Part shown: positions 1-6,776 of the stretch, in pieces
Layout: each line of letters begins with the position of its first letter
Position numbering within the stretch: the stretch's first letter is position 1
Source of the DNA: Acidiferrobacterales bacterium
Lineage (GTDB): Bacteria > Pseudomonadota > Gammaproteobacteria > Acidiferrobacterales > Sulfurifustaceae
Reading direction: 5' to 3'
Assembly: GCA_015492195.1 (NCBI GenBank)
Contig: WGFP01000233.1
Coordinates: 1-7,996, forward strand
DNA length: 7,996 nt
Notes under the pieces: generated by a model
Database searches by the model: none
Seen by the model: the letters and a program-made list of their open reading frames with translations, nothing else
What the model was told of the DNA's origin: nothing
Program-made: the position numbers and the translations under genes

Positions 1-1
1 C

Positions 2-601
2 GATGTCTCCGTGGTCGCCCACGAGGCCGGACTGTATACCGTTTATGTCTCCAACAGCTTCGTCACCGATGAGGCCCTGGAGATGATGGCGCCTCACGTG
101 GATGTACTGTGTTCCGACGTCAAAAGCCTGCGCGATGATTTCTACAAGGAGATTTGCAAGGCGGCGCGGGTGGAGCAGGTACTGTCATCGATTGAAAAAG
201 CCAAGCATCTGGGGATTCACGTCGAGACCCGCACCAATATCATCCCGGGCAAAAACGACAACCTGGATGAACTGCGCCGCATCGCCGTATGGGTACGGGA
301 TCACCTGGGCGCGGACAGCCCGTGGCATATCACCAAGTTCTTCCCGGCGTACAAGCTCAGCCATGTGCCGGAGACCCCCAATGAAATTATGTGGGCCGCC
401 CATGACGCGGCGCGCGCCGTGGGTCTGCAAAATGTCTACGTGTATGACGACAAGGGCTGTGACTGCGCCAAGGAAAACCTGCCGTTGGCCGCCTATCTGT
501 CGCGCGACCCCGGCGACCTGCACACGGTCAAGAAGTGCGCGGCCTCCTGCTGCGGCGAGGAAGGGGTGCTGCTCAAGAAATATGAAGCCCAGGCCGGTTG
601 A
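2..601 (+). CDS. Radical SAM enzyme, AmrS / PFL-activase type (3' part)
   Basis: The gene is cut by the left edge of the window; 199 C-terminal residues are visible in a frame open from base 2, and the GTG at base 11 is internal, not a start. The visible part resembles the second half of AmmeMemoRadiSam-type (AmrS) and pyruvate formate-lyase-activating radical SAM proteins. It shows the GLYTVYVSN strand, a DVKS strand (DLKG in relatives), an FYK..C segment, a TRTNIIPGKND segment (usual form T.VIPG.ND) and SPWHITKFFPAYK. The CxxxCxxC motif that binds the SAM cluster would lie upstream and cannot be checked. The tail is unusual: a GCDC pair and a KCAASCC group within the last 55 residues, where AmrS proteins usually have two CxxC-like pairs. 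These cysteines could hold metal or a second Fe-S cluster (inference). The family assignment is good; the substrate is unknown. The stop lies 24 bp from the convergent next gene. Confidence 0.8.
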   Translation, partial: DVSVVAHEAGLYTVYVSNSFVTDEALEMMAPHVDVLCSDVKSLRDDFYKEICKAARVEQVLSSIEKAKHLGIHVETRTNIIPGKNDNLDELRRIAVWVRDHLGADSPWHITKFFPAYKLSHVPETPNEIMWAAHDAARAVGLQNVYVYDDKGCDCAKENLPLAAYLSRDPGDLHTVKKCAASCCGEEGVLLKKYEAQAG

Positions 602-625
602 GCGAAGAATTTACAAATGATCCAT

Positions 626-1675
626 TCAAGATGGCGTGCGTGCTTCTACAGGAAACTTCTTGTCGTTCCAATCCAGCATCCCCCCTTTCAGGTTTGACAC
701 GTGCTCGAAACCGAGTCCGGTAAGAATGGCCGCGGCCGTGGTGCTGCGCACGCCGGCGCGGCAGATGACGATGACAGGCCTGTCTTTATAAGCCTCCAAT
801 TCGTCGACCCGTTTGGTCAGTTCACCCAGAGGAATAAGAAGGCTGCCGGGAATGTGGCCAAGCTCGCCCTGGTATTCATCCGGCTCGCGCACGTCCAGGA
901 GCAGCGGCTTGTGCTCCGCATCAAGATACGCACGGACTTCTTCCGGAGCAAGCTGTCGGACTTGGTTCAATTCCGCCAGCGCGGGGAAGGCGGTGCGGTC
1001 GTCGTCGAGCGCGGTCTGATTCGGTTGCAACACTTCCTGGATCTTCTCGGGCAACGGGAATTTAATGCTGTTCATCAGTTCAATGTATTCCTTACGCGTG
1101 CGCCCTGATATCCGTGGATTGTGGCGCTTCTCCTGACCGATGGTGGACTGCGTGTTGCCCCGGTAGTCGTGACTGGGAAACACCAGGGTCTCATCCGGAA
1201 GGCTGAACAGTTTCTGCGTGATCGAATCGTACTGCTGCCCGGCATCGCCGCCCGCGAAATCGGCCCGTCCGGTGCCGCCGATCAAAAGCACGTCGCCGGT
1301 GAACACCCGGTCGGCGGTATAGAGGCTGATGCTGTCCGGCGTATGGCCCGGGGTGTACAGGACCCGCAGCGTCACGTCGCCGACGCGAATCGTGTCACCG
1401 TCGTCAACGTGTTCGTCCACCCGCGGCACGGGCGCGCGGCGGTGCATGATCAATCGGGCGCCGGTCAGGCGTTGGAGTTCGAAACCGGCGGTGCTGTGGT
1501 CGGCATGCGTGTGAGTATCGACGAGCGCCTCAAGGTTTAGCTTCTGATAGGCAAGAAAGGCGAGGTAGCGATCTATGTTTTCCTTGACGGGGTCGATCAA
1601 CAAGGCTTTCCTCACGTGTTTGTCGGCGATGAGATAAGTCTTGCACTTGGTGCCGTTGAGCTCTTGAAATAACAT
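626..1675 (-). CDS. Persulfide dioxygenase-rhodanese fusion protein
   Basis: This 349-residue protein has an N-terminal metallo-beta-lactamase domain of the ETHE1 type (about 1-215) and a C-terminal rhodanese domain (about 240-345). The motif THTHADH carries H55, H57, D59 and H60; H111, D128 and H169 follow. By analogy with ETHE1, H55, H111 and D128 would bind the mononuclear iron. The rhodanese loop CRAGVR places the catalytic cysteine at C305. Enzymes of this family oxidise glutathione persulfide to sulfite and glutathione, and the fused rhodanese moves sulfur between thiosulfate, sulfite and thiols, so the fusion links both steps in the cytoplasm. The ATG is preceded by AAAGG with a five-base gap (1681-1685, complement). 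A TATGAT hexamer at 1724-1729 on the minus strand could be a -10 box, but no clear -35 is seen. No sulfide:quinone reductase gene lies nearby. An ordinary hydroxyacylglutathione hydrolase is less likely because of the single-iron pattern and the rhodanese. Confidence 0.92.
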   Translation of the reverse strand: MLFQELNGTKCKTYLIADKHVRKALLIDPVKENIDRYLAFLAYQKLNLEALVDTHTHADHSTAGFELQRLTGARLIMHRRAPVPRVDEHVDDGDTIRVGDVTLRVLYTPGHTPDSISLYTADRVFTGDVLLIGGTGRADFAGGDAGQQYDSITQKLFSLPDETLVFPSHDYRGNTQSTIGQEKRHNPRISGRTRKEYIELMNSIKFPLPEKIQEVLQPNQTALDDDRTAFPALAELNQVRQLAPEEVRAYLDAEHKPLLLDVREPDEYQGELGHIPGSLLIPLGELTKRVDELEAYKDRPVIVICRAGVRSTTAAAILTGLGFEHVSNLKGGMLDWNDKKFPVEARTPS

Positions 1676-1900
1676 AGTAACCTTTATTGTCTTATATTGT
1701 GTTTATTTTGCTTCCCGTACCTTATCATATTCACCACAGGCCGTTGCGGATTTCCGACCGTTCTCGGTAATGTGGTTTGTTCCTCCTGGGGCATTCCAGC
1801 GCTTTCTCGAGAGAGGGTTGATGCATTCGTGTATTTCGAGGCAGTTGACGAGATGCGCGGAAATCGCCGCCATTACTGATAAGAGCCAAGGAGAATAAAG
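1676..1900. other. Divergent intergenic region
   Basis: These 225 bases separate the persulfide dioxygenase gene (minus) from the LolA-like gene (plus) and must hold both promoters. The first 60 bases are AT-rich and contain the minus-strand ribosome binding site and a TATGAT hexamer (1724-1729). On the plus side the only clear signal is the ribosome binding site AAGGAG at 1888-1893, seven bases before the ATG. A TTGACG at 1845-1850 has no -10 partner at the right distance. The 8-bp palindrome TCTCGAGA near 1805-1812 is too short to interpret. The short open frames here are not convincing genes. Confidence 0.6.
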
Positions 1901-2683
1901 ATGAAACATTGGCTATTGCTGATTCCGATGTTGGCCTTGCCTTTCGCCGAGTTGCAGGCACAAACACCGGAAGAGAAGGGCTTGGCCATTGCCAAAGAGA
2001 TGGACCGGCGCGACACCGGTTGGGGTGACCAGCAGGCGGACTTGGAAATGATTTTGCGCAACCGCCAGGGCAAAGAGAGCCGGCGCATCATCCGCACCCG
2101 CACCCTGGAAGTGCAGGGAGACGGGGACAAGGGCCTGACCATTTTCGATACGCCCAACGACGTCAAGGGCACGGCATTCCTAAGCTTCACCCACGCGACC
2201 AGGCCCGACGATCAATGGCTGTACCTGCCGGCGTTGAAACGCGTCAAGCGCATTGCCTCAAGCAACAAATCGGGACCGTTCATGGGCAGCGAGTTCGCCT
2301 ACGAGGACCTCACCTCGCAGGAAGTCGCCAAGTATACGTACAAGTGGCTGCGGGATGAGAAGCTGGACGGGCGCGATACCTTTGTTATCGAACGTTATCC
2401 CGCCTACAAGTACTCGGGCTACACGCGTCAGGTGGTGTGGGTGGACAAGACTATCTACCAGCCGCTGAAAGTCGAGTTCTACGACCGCAAGAACGCCATG
2501 CTCAAGACCCTGACCTTCCATGACTACAAGCAGTACCTCAACAAATACTGGCGTGCCGACCGCATGGAGATGGTCAATCATCAGACCGGCAAGAGCACGA
2601 CGTTGATCTGGAAGAACTATCGCTTCAAGACGGGACTCACCGACCGCGACTTCGATCGCAACAGCTTGAAACGCGTGCGCTGA
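1901..2683 (+). CDS. LolA-like periplasmic protein (outer membrane lipoprotein-sorting family, PF17131 type)
   Basis: This 260-residue protein starts with a short Sec signal peptide, probably cut after LQA (residue 20). The mature part matches the LolA-like fold family often labelled outer membrane lipoprotein-sorting protein. Landmarks are DDQWLYLPALKRVKRI (103-118), the conserved GPFMGSEFAYEDL segment (125-137), and repeated edge strands around VVWVDK and LKVEFYDRK. There is no lipobox, so it should be soluble in the periplasm. Such half-barrel proteins bind acyl chains or hydrophobic molecules; this subfamily is typically encoded beside MMPL/RND exporters and is not the housekeeping LolA. 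AAGGAG at 1888-1893, seven bases upstream, supports the ATG. The stop is followed after one base by the ATG of the outer-membrane protein gene, so the two are almost surely co-transcribed and translationally coupled. The cargo cannot be told from sequence. Confidence 0.88.
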   Translation: MKHWLLLIPMLALPFAELQAQTPEEKGLAIAKEMDRRDTGWGDQQADLEMILRNRQGKESRRIIRTRTLEVQGDGDKGLTIFDTPNDVKGTAFLSFTHATRPDDQWLYLPALKRVKRIASSNKSGPFMGSEFAYEDLTSQEVAKYTYKWLRDEKLDGRDTFVIERYPAYKYSGYTRQVVWVDKTIYQPLKVEFYDRKNAMLKTLTFHDYKQYLNKYWRADRMEMVNHQTGKSTTLIWKNYRFKTGLTDRDFDRNSLKRVR

Positions 2684-2684
2684 C

Positions 2685-3890
2685 ATGTCGCCCTGGCGCA
2701 AGCCCGTCGTTGTTTCGGTGTTCGCCCTGGGTTTGAGTGTTTTACAAACCCTGGCGCAGGCGGGCGAGTGGTCGGGGTACGTGGCCGCGGAATTCCGCGG
2801 CTTCACCGAAGACGCGTCGGCTGCGGTACAGCACGACAGGTATTTTTCCCTGGCGGTCCAGCCCGAGTATCGCCACGAGTGGGACCAGGGCAAGCAGATA
2901 TTTACTTTTATCCCCTTCGTCCGCGTGGACCAATACGATAACGCACGCACGCACGCGGACATCCGCGAACTCGCCTGGATCAAGGTCGGCCAAACGTACG
3001 AGTGGCGTATCGGCGTGCGCAAGGTATTCTGGGGGGTGACCGAGTCGCAACACCTGGTGGACATCATCAACCAGACCGATCTGGTCGAGAATCCGGATCT
3101 CGAAGACAAGCTCGGCCAGCCCATGGTCAACCTGGCATTGATTCGGAAGTGGGGCACCGTCGATTTATTTATTCTTCCCTATTTTCGCGAACGCACGTTT
3201 CCGGGCAGTGAGGGGCGGTTGCGTACCATCCCGCGCGTGGACACCGACCAGGCGGTGTATGAGTCTTCGCGCAAGGAAAACCATGTCGATGCCGCGGTCC
3301 GCTGGTCGCATGTGATCGGTGATTGGGACGTCGGTCTGTCGCACTTCTCCGGCACCAGCCGCGAGCCGCGTCTGGTGGCCGGCACGGACAACAACGGCAA
3401 CGCCGTGTTCGTGCCGCATTACGATCTGATCAACCAGACCGGCCTCGACGTGCAGGCCACCAAAGGCAACTGGTTGTGGAAGCTTGAAGCCATCCACCGT
3501 TCCGGGCAGGGGCCAAGCTTTACCGCCGCCACCGGCGGATTCGAATACACGTTTTACGGAATTTTTGGATCGCCCAAGGATTTGGGGGTGTTGGCGGAAT
3601 ATCTCTACGACGACCGGGGTACGGCGTCACCGTCGCCGTATCAGGACGATGTGTTCCTCGGCGTGCGCCTGGTTTATAACGATGTGCAGAGTACGGAAGC
3701 CTTGATCGGCGTGGTTGCCGACCGTGACAGTGACGCCAGATTCTTATTTCTGGAAGCCGGCCGCCGACTGAAGGATTCCTGGAAACTCAGTATGGAGGTG
3801 AGAACATTCCACGGACTCCCAGCCGGTGACCCCTTCTTTTCGTTTCGGAATGATGATTATGTGCAGGTGGAATTGGCGTACTACTTTTAA
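2685..3890 (+). CDS. Outer-membrane beta-barrel protein, function unknown
   Basis: The 401-residue product has a Sec signal peptide with a cut after AQA (residue 26). The rest alternates polar and hydrophobic residues in short strands rich in Trp, Tyr and Phe, and ends in YVQVELAYYF with a terminal Phe, the usual beta-signal for BAM-dependent barrels. The most distinctive part is about residues 108-175, including VFWGVTESQHLVDIINQ, LGQPMVNLALIR and FRERTFPG; I recall near-identical motifs in uncharacterised proteins beside LolA-like and MMPL genes, but cannot confirm this here. It could be a pore or receptor for the molecule carried by the upstream LolA-like protein (inference). The ATG sits one base after the upstream stop with no clear Shine-Dalgarno, as expected for coupled translation. 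No terminator is visible after the stop. A DUF1302-like or porin-like identity is possible. Confidence 0.82.
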   Translation: MSPWRKPVVVSVFALGLSVLQTLAQAGEWSGYVAAEFRGFTEDASAAVQHDRYFSLAVQPEYRHEWDQGKQIFTFIPFVRVDQYDNARTHADIRELAWIKVGQTYEWRIGVRKVFWGVTESQHLVDIINQTDLVENPDLEDKLGQPMVNLALIRKWGTVDLFILPYFRERTFPGSEGRLRTIPRVDTDQAVYESSRKENHVDAAVRWSHVIGDWDVGLSHFSGTSREPRLVAGTDNNGNAVFVPHYDLINQTGLDVQATKGNWLWKLEAIHRSGQGPSFTAATGGFEYTFYGIFGSPKDLGVLAEYLYDDRGTASPSPYQDDVFLGVRLVYNDVQSTEALIGVVADRDSDARFLFLEAGRRLKDSWKLSMEVRTFHGLPAGDPFFSFRNDDYVQVELAYYF

Positions 3891-4001
3891 TCTGGCTCTC
3901 ATACCCGAGGACGAGGAGTTTTGACATAGTGGATCAAGGTTCCCGTTTTTCAATATAGGTAGGCGTGTTATTCTAAGCCCTCGTTTTGCAAGACACGATC
4001 A

Positions 4002-4469
4002 ATGAAATCAGACACTTTTAATTCTCGATTCGTTATTTGGGGTGGGCGTTGCTTATTGTTCTTATCCCTGACGTTGGGCTTAACCGTTGCCGCTGGTTTG
4101 GCGTTCGCGGAGACCGGCAAGCCGCCCGATAAAAAATCTGCATTAAGAGGCGAGAAGCTGTACGCCGCCCATTGTCAGTCCTGCCATGGAAAACGCGGCG
4201 TGGGGGAGTCCATCAACCCGCCCTTCGTTCGCCAACCGGGATATTTTCCGGCGCCGGCCCTGGACGATTCCCAGCATGCTTGGCATCACACGGATGAAGA
4301 TTTGGTGGAGTTCATTATGGAAGGTTCGACCCGAACAAAACGCATGGCGGCCTTTAAAGGCCTCCTGTCCGAAAAGCAGGCGCGCGATATTGTCGCTTAT
4401 ATAAAAAGCCTATGGGGATCCCGCGCCCTCGCTTGTCAGGGCCCTCAACACATGTCTTGCCCGCCCTGA
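4002..4469 (+). CDS. Periplasmic class I monohaem cytochrome c
   Basis: This 155-residue protein has a long signal peptide with a cut after AFA (residue 36). A single haem site CQSCH (C58, C61, H62) lies in the usual LYAAHCQSCHG context, and M115 in KRMAAF is the likely sixth ligand. A C-terminal helix, SEKQARDIVAYIKSLWG, completes the class I fold. It should carry electrons in the periplasm; the partner is unknown and no oxidase or dehydrogenase gene adjoins it. After the fold comes an extra tail with two more cysteines (C145, C153) in ACQGPQHMSCPP, which may form a disulfide or bind metal (inference). No good Shine-Dalgarno precedes the ATG, but no other in-frame start keeps the signal peptide. 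The 111-bp gap from the barrel gene suggests its own promoter, though none is clear: a lone TTGACA at 3921-3926 lacks a -10 partner. Confidence 0.9.
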   Translation: MKSDTFNSRFVIWGGRCLLFLSLTLGLTVAAGLAFAETGKPPDKKSALRGEKLYAAHCQSCHGKRGVGESINPPFVRQPGYFPAPALDDSQHAWHHTDEDLVEFIMEGSTRTKRMAAFKGLLSEKQARDIVAYIKSLWGSRALACQGPQHMSCPP

Positions 4470-4470
4470 C
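4435..4470 (+). repeat. Inverted repeat over the cytochrome stop codon
   Basis: GTCAGGGC (4435-4442) and GCCCTGAC (4463-4470) are perfect 8-bp inverted arms around a 20-base loop, and the second arm contains the TGA stop. A smaller perfect hairpin, CTGAT-GCCAA-ATCAG, follows at 4473-4487. Neither is followed by a T-run, so they are not classical intrinsic terminators. They may protect the 3' end of the cytochrome mRNA, or arise by chance in coding sequence. Confidence 0.4.
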
Positions 4471-4509
4471 GCCTGATGCCAAATCAGTGATGAATCAAAA
4501 GAATACTAA

Positions 4510-4619
4510 GGAAGTTCCGATTAATTGAACTTGAACCGCCAAAACGCCAAGTTTTTCTCTTTGATATTCAATACGTTTTTTTGGCGACTTGGCGGTTGAG
4601 CGTGTTATTCAGAGGTTCC
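4510..4619. mobile_element. 110-bp MITE with IS5-like ends and CTAA target duplication
   Basis: The left end GGAAGTTCCGATTAA (4510-4524) and the reverse complement of the right end, GGAACCTCTGAATAA (4605-4619), agree at 11 of 15 positions. Both resemble the IS5 terminal repeat, which I recall as GGAAGGTGCGAATAA. The element is flanked on both sides by CTAA (4506-4509 and 4620-4623), fitting the 4-bp YTAR target duplication known for IS5. It has no open frame of note and would depend on a transposase encoded elsewhere. It sits in the short gap between the convergent cytochrome and EAL genes, interrupting neither. No transposase or second copy is present in the window, so copy number and activity cannot be judged. 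Confidence 0.72.
4534..4597. repeat. Long internal palindrome of the MITE
   Basis: AACCGCCAA-AA-CGCCAA (4534-4550) pairs with TTGGCG-AC-TTGGCGGTT (4581-4597): 15 of 17 positions pair, with one 2-base internal mismatch. The 30-base AT-rich loop (4551-4580) has T-runs at both edges. Within each arm the unit CGCCAA occurs twice, spaced 8 bases apart. RNA from either strand would fold into a strong hairpin. No T-run follows the stem on either strand, so intrinsic termination is not indicated, though the hairpin could stabilise the 3' ends of both convergent mRNAs. Confidence 0.75.
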
Positions 4620-4639
4620 CTAAGTGATTCGTGTGATTG

Positions 4640-6649
4640 TCACGGCTTTGCAAGGTTCAGATCCAGGGAATGCGGAATCGTGTTTTCCGCTTCTTTTTGC
4701 AATGCTTCATTAAAGGGTATGCTAGGTTCAGGCTTTCCGATGTGGAAGCCCTGCGCGTAGTCAACGCCGAACCGCTGCAATATTTTCAGGATTTCGCCGT
4801 TTTCCACAAATTCCGCGACCACTTTTTTATTGAACGTCTTGGCCACGTTGGTGATGGCCTGTACCAGGCCCCGGTCTTCACGACTGGTGTGCAGGTTCCG
4901 CACGAAGCTTCCGTCGATCTTCACGATATCCACGGGTAGCGTTCTTAGATGAGAAAACGACGTAAACCCGATACCGAAATCATCCAAGGCAAAACGGTAA
5001 CCCAGCGTCTTTAACGACTGCATCAAAGTTCTGGCTTTCTGCATGTCGCGCACCGCCGCCGTTTCCGTGATTTCGAGAATCAGGTTCCGGGTATCGATAC
5101 CGCTGTTGGTGAATTTGTTCTCCAGCCATTGAAGTAGCCGGGTATCTCCGAAATGCGCGCCGCTTAGATTCACCGACAGGGTAATATGGCGCCGCTGTTT
5201 CGCCAGTTTCTTCAAGTGCTCAAACGCCATTTCCAAAACCCGATAATCAATTTGGTTGATCATGCCGAAACGCTCCGCCACTTCGATGAACTGTCCCGGC
5301 GGTATCAGTCGGTTGTCCGGCATCTGCATCCGTACCAGCACTTCGTAATGATGCAGCGCGCCGCTTGGAATATGCAGGATGGGCTGAAAATGAAGCGTGA
5401 AGCGCTTGTCTTCCAAGGCGCGGTGGATCGCTTCCACGCATCGCAGGGCCTGCGTGTCCTCCTCACGTTCGGCGTTGTCAAACACATGGATAGGTTTGGC
5501 GCCTTCATTTTTGGCCCGTTTAAGCGCGGTCTCGGCGTGGGAGAGCAGGCTGTCCGCTTCCTCGGCGTGCGTGGGAAAACCGGCAATCCCTATTTTTCCG
5601 GTGACGCGGATATACTCCGTTCCCGCGGGGATCTTGAGTTGTCCCAATTCTTTAAGTATTCGTTCGCCTAAGGTCTGTGCCCCCTTAAGCTTTGTGTCGG
5701 GCAGGGCCATCAGAAACCGGTTTCCACCCACACGGGCGACCACCTGATTTCTAGTATGCGATATGACGTCGCTGGCGCGCAACGTGCGTTCCAGGAACTG
5801 GCCAACCTGCACCAGCAGATCATCACCCGTGCGGCGACCGTAGATATCGTTAATGTGGCCGAATCCGTCAATACCGAGAATAAGACAGGTCATTTCCTGT
5901 TGTCGCCTGCGTGCCAGCGCCATGAAATTTTCCAGCACCAGAATCAGCCCCCGCTGATTTAGAAGCCCGGTCAATGAATCGTGGTTGGCCATATACGCGG
6001 CCCTGGCCTCGGCCTCCTTACGTTCTGTGATGTCACTCATTGCCCCTGATATGGAGGCAATCCTATGGTTCTCATCTTCATACACGTTACCGCTGTCACG
6101 AAACCAGCGCACCGTCTTGCCGTCCTTGTGCCACATGCGGTACTCAACGGTAAAAGTCTTCAGCTTCGCGGCGGCGCGCCTGATTTCCGACAACACCCGG
6201 CGCCGGTCGTCGTCGTGGAGCTGATCCTGCAGAAGGTAAGGATTGGCCGCAAAGTCCTCCGGCGTGAATCCGAGCACGGTCGTCACCGCCGGGCTGATGA
6301 ATGTCACTCCGAAATCAGGCAAACGGGCCGTGTAAAGGATGTCGGGTACCGAGTCCACCAGGTGGCGGATCCGCTCTTCCGAAATGCGGAGCCGGCCCAT
6401 CAAGCGGGCAAGACTGCCGGCATAGCGCCTGATCAGCACATACAGCAGGACGGCCGTTGCGAGGATATAGAGCCAGCCTTTGAAGGTTTGCAGGTAGGTC
6501 AGAGCGCGGGGGTCAGGCGCACCTTTCAGTAGTAATTGATCGGAGAACAAGATCCACAGGATACCCACCACGCTATAGACAAGCGCAACTTTGAGAGCGA
6601 TCCCTTTCTCAGCTCGATCGACCTTCTTGGTCCGCGAGCTATCGTCCAT
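4640..6649 (-). CDS. Membrane-anchored PAS-GGDEF(degenerate)-EAL protein, predicted c-di-GMP phosphodiesterase
   Basis: From the ATG at 6649 the protein has 669 residues. Two membrane helices (about 18-36 and 57-74) flank a short periplasmic loop; then come a PAS/PAC sensor (about 91-210), a GGDEF domain (about 219-395) and an EAL domain (about 402-650). The GGDEF signature reads GGNRF (308-312) and the first metal-binding Asp is Gly (G259 in LGIDGF), so cyclase activity is very unlikely. The EAL side is complete: EVLVR (436-440), N494, EITE (526-529), DDFG (556-559), K577, E613 and YAQGF. It should hydrolyse c-di-GMP to pGpG, probably under control of the PAS signal, with the dead GGDEF perhaps sensing GTP. 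AGGGAGGA six bases upstream fixes this start; a longer frame from TTG at 6712 lacks support and begins inside a likely promoter. The gene stands alone, with its 3' end facing the MITE. Confidence 0.93.
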   Translation of the reverse strand: MDDSSRTKKVDRAEKGIALKVALVYSVVGILWILFSDQLLLKGAPDPRALTYLQTFKGWLYILATAVLLYVLIRRYAGSLARLMGRLRISEERIRHLVDSVPDILYTARLPDFGVTFISPAVTTVLGFTPEDFAANPYLLQDQLHDDDRRRVLSEIRRAAAKLKTFTVEYRMWHKDGKTVRWFRDSGNVYEDENHRIASISGAMSDITERKEAEARAAYMANHDSLTGLLNQRGLILVLENFMALARRRQQEMTCLILGIDGFGHINDIYGRRTGDDLLVQVGQFLERTLRASDVISHTRNQVVARVGGNRFLMALPDTKLKGAQTLGERILKELGQLKIPAGTEYIRVTGKIGIAGFPTHAEEADSLLSHAETALKRAKNEGAKPIHVFDNAEREEDTQALRCVEAIHRALEDKRFTLHFQPILHIPSGALHHYEVLVRMQMPDNRLIPPGQFIEVAERFGMINQIDYRVLEMAFEHLKKLAKQRRHITLSVNLSGAHFGDTRLLQWLENKFTNSGIDTRNLILEITETAAVRDMQKARTLMQSLKTLGYRFALDDFGIGFTSFSHLRTLPVDIVKIDGSFVRNLHTSREDRGLVQAITNVAKTFNKKVVAEFVENGEILKILQRFGVDYAQGFHIGKPEPSIPFNEALQKEAENTIPHSLDLNLAKP

Positions 6650-6655
6650 TTCGTA

Positions 6656-6663
6656 TCCTCCCT
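6656..6663 (-). promoter_or_regulatory. Ribosome binding site of the EAL gene
   Basis: On the minus strand AGGGAGGA lies six bases before the ATG at 6649. It is a near-ideal Shine-Dalgarno and decides between this start and the 21-codon longer frame beginning with TTG at 6712. Confidence 0.85.
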
Positions 6664-6695
6664 GATAGGGATGTAGAGCAACTGTCTGAAAATCT

Positions 6696-6712
6696 TGCAT
6701 AATCTGTGCCAA
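6696..6712 (-). promoter_or_regulatory. Candidate sigma-54 (RpoN) promoter of the EAL gene
   Basis: The minus strand reads TTGGCACAGATTATGCA. The -24 element TGGCAC is a full match to the consensus, the -12 element reads ATGCA where TTGCA is usual, and GG and GC are separated by exactly ten bases as sigma-54 requires. Transcription would start near 6685, giving a leader of about 36 bases before the EAL start codon. No sigma-70 promoter of similar quality is seen for this gene. The match was found by eye. Confidence 0.5.
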
Positions 6713-6776
6713 TCTGCGTTCAGGGCCCGAAAAGGCCCGTTAAAAACGGCGGGGTCGGTTTCATAAAAACAAGGAA

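Noticed and set aside
1121..1540. Plus-strand open frame opposite the persulfide dioxygenase gene
   Set aside because: It is antisense to the conserved iron-binding domain and has no domain or ribosome binding site of its own.
2258..3157. A 299-codon open frame on the minus strand across the LolA-like and barrel genes
   Set aside because: It lies antisense to two well-supported secreted proteins, spans their junction, and its product is rich in Arg, Ser and His with no recognisable domain.
3921..3959. TTGACA with AT-rich CAATATAGG as a cytochrome promoter
   Set aside because: The spacing between TTGACA and TATAGG is 27 bases, far outside the usual 15-19, and no better -10 box lies in range.
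4534..4610. MITE palindrome as an ordinary intrinsic terminator
   Set aside because: The T-runs are inside the loop, not after the stem, on both strands, and the ends plus CTAA duplication point to a mobile element.
6650..6712. Longer start (TTG at 6712) for the EAL gene
   Set aside because: It begins inside the candidate sigma-54 promoter, has no ribosome binding site, and the ATG at 6649 has an ideal one.
6723..6749. Overlapping small hairpins GGGCC-CGAAAA-GGCCC and CCGTT-AAA-AACGG as a terminator
   Set aside because: No gene ends here on either strand and no T-run follows the stems; at most they are structure in the control region.
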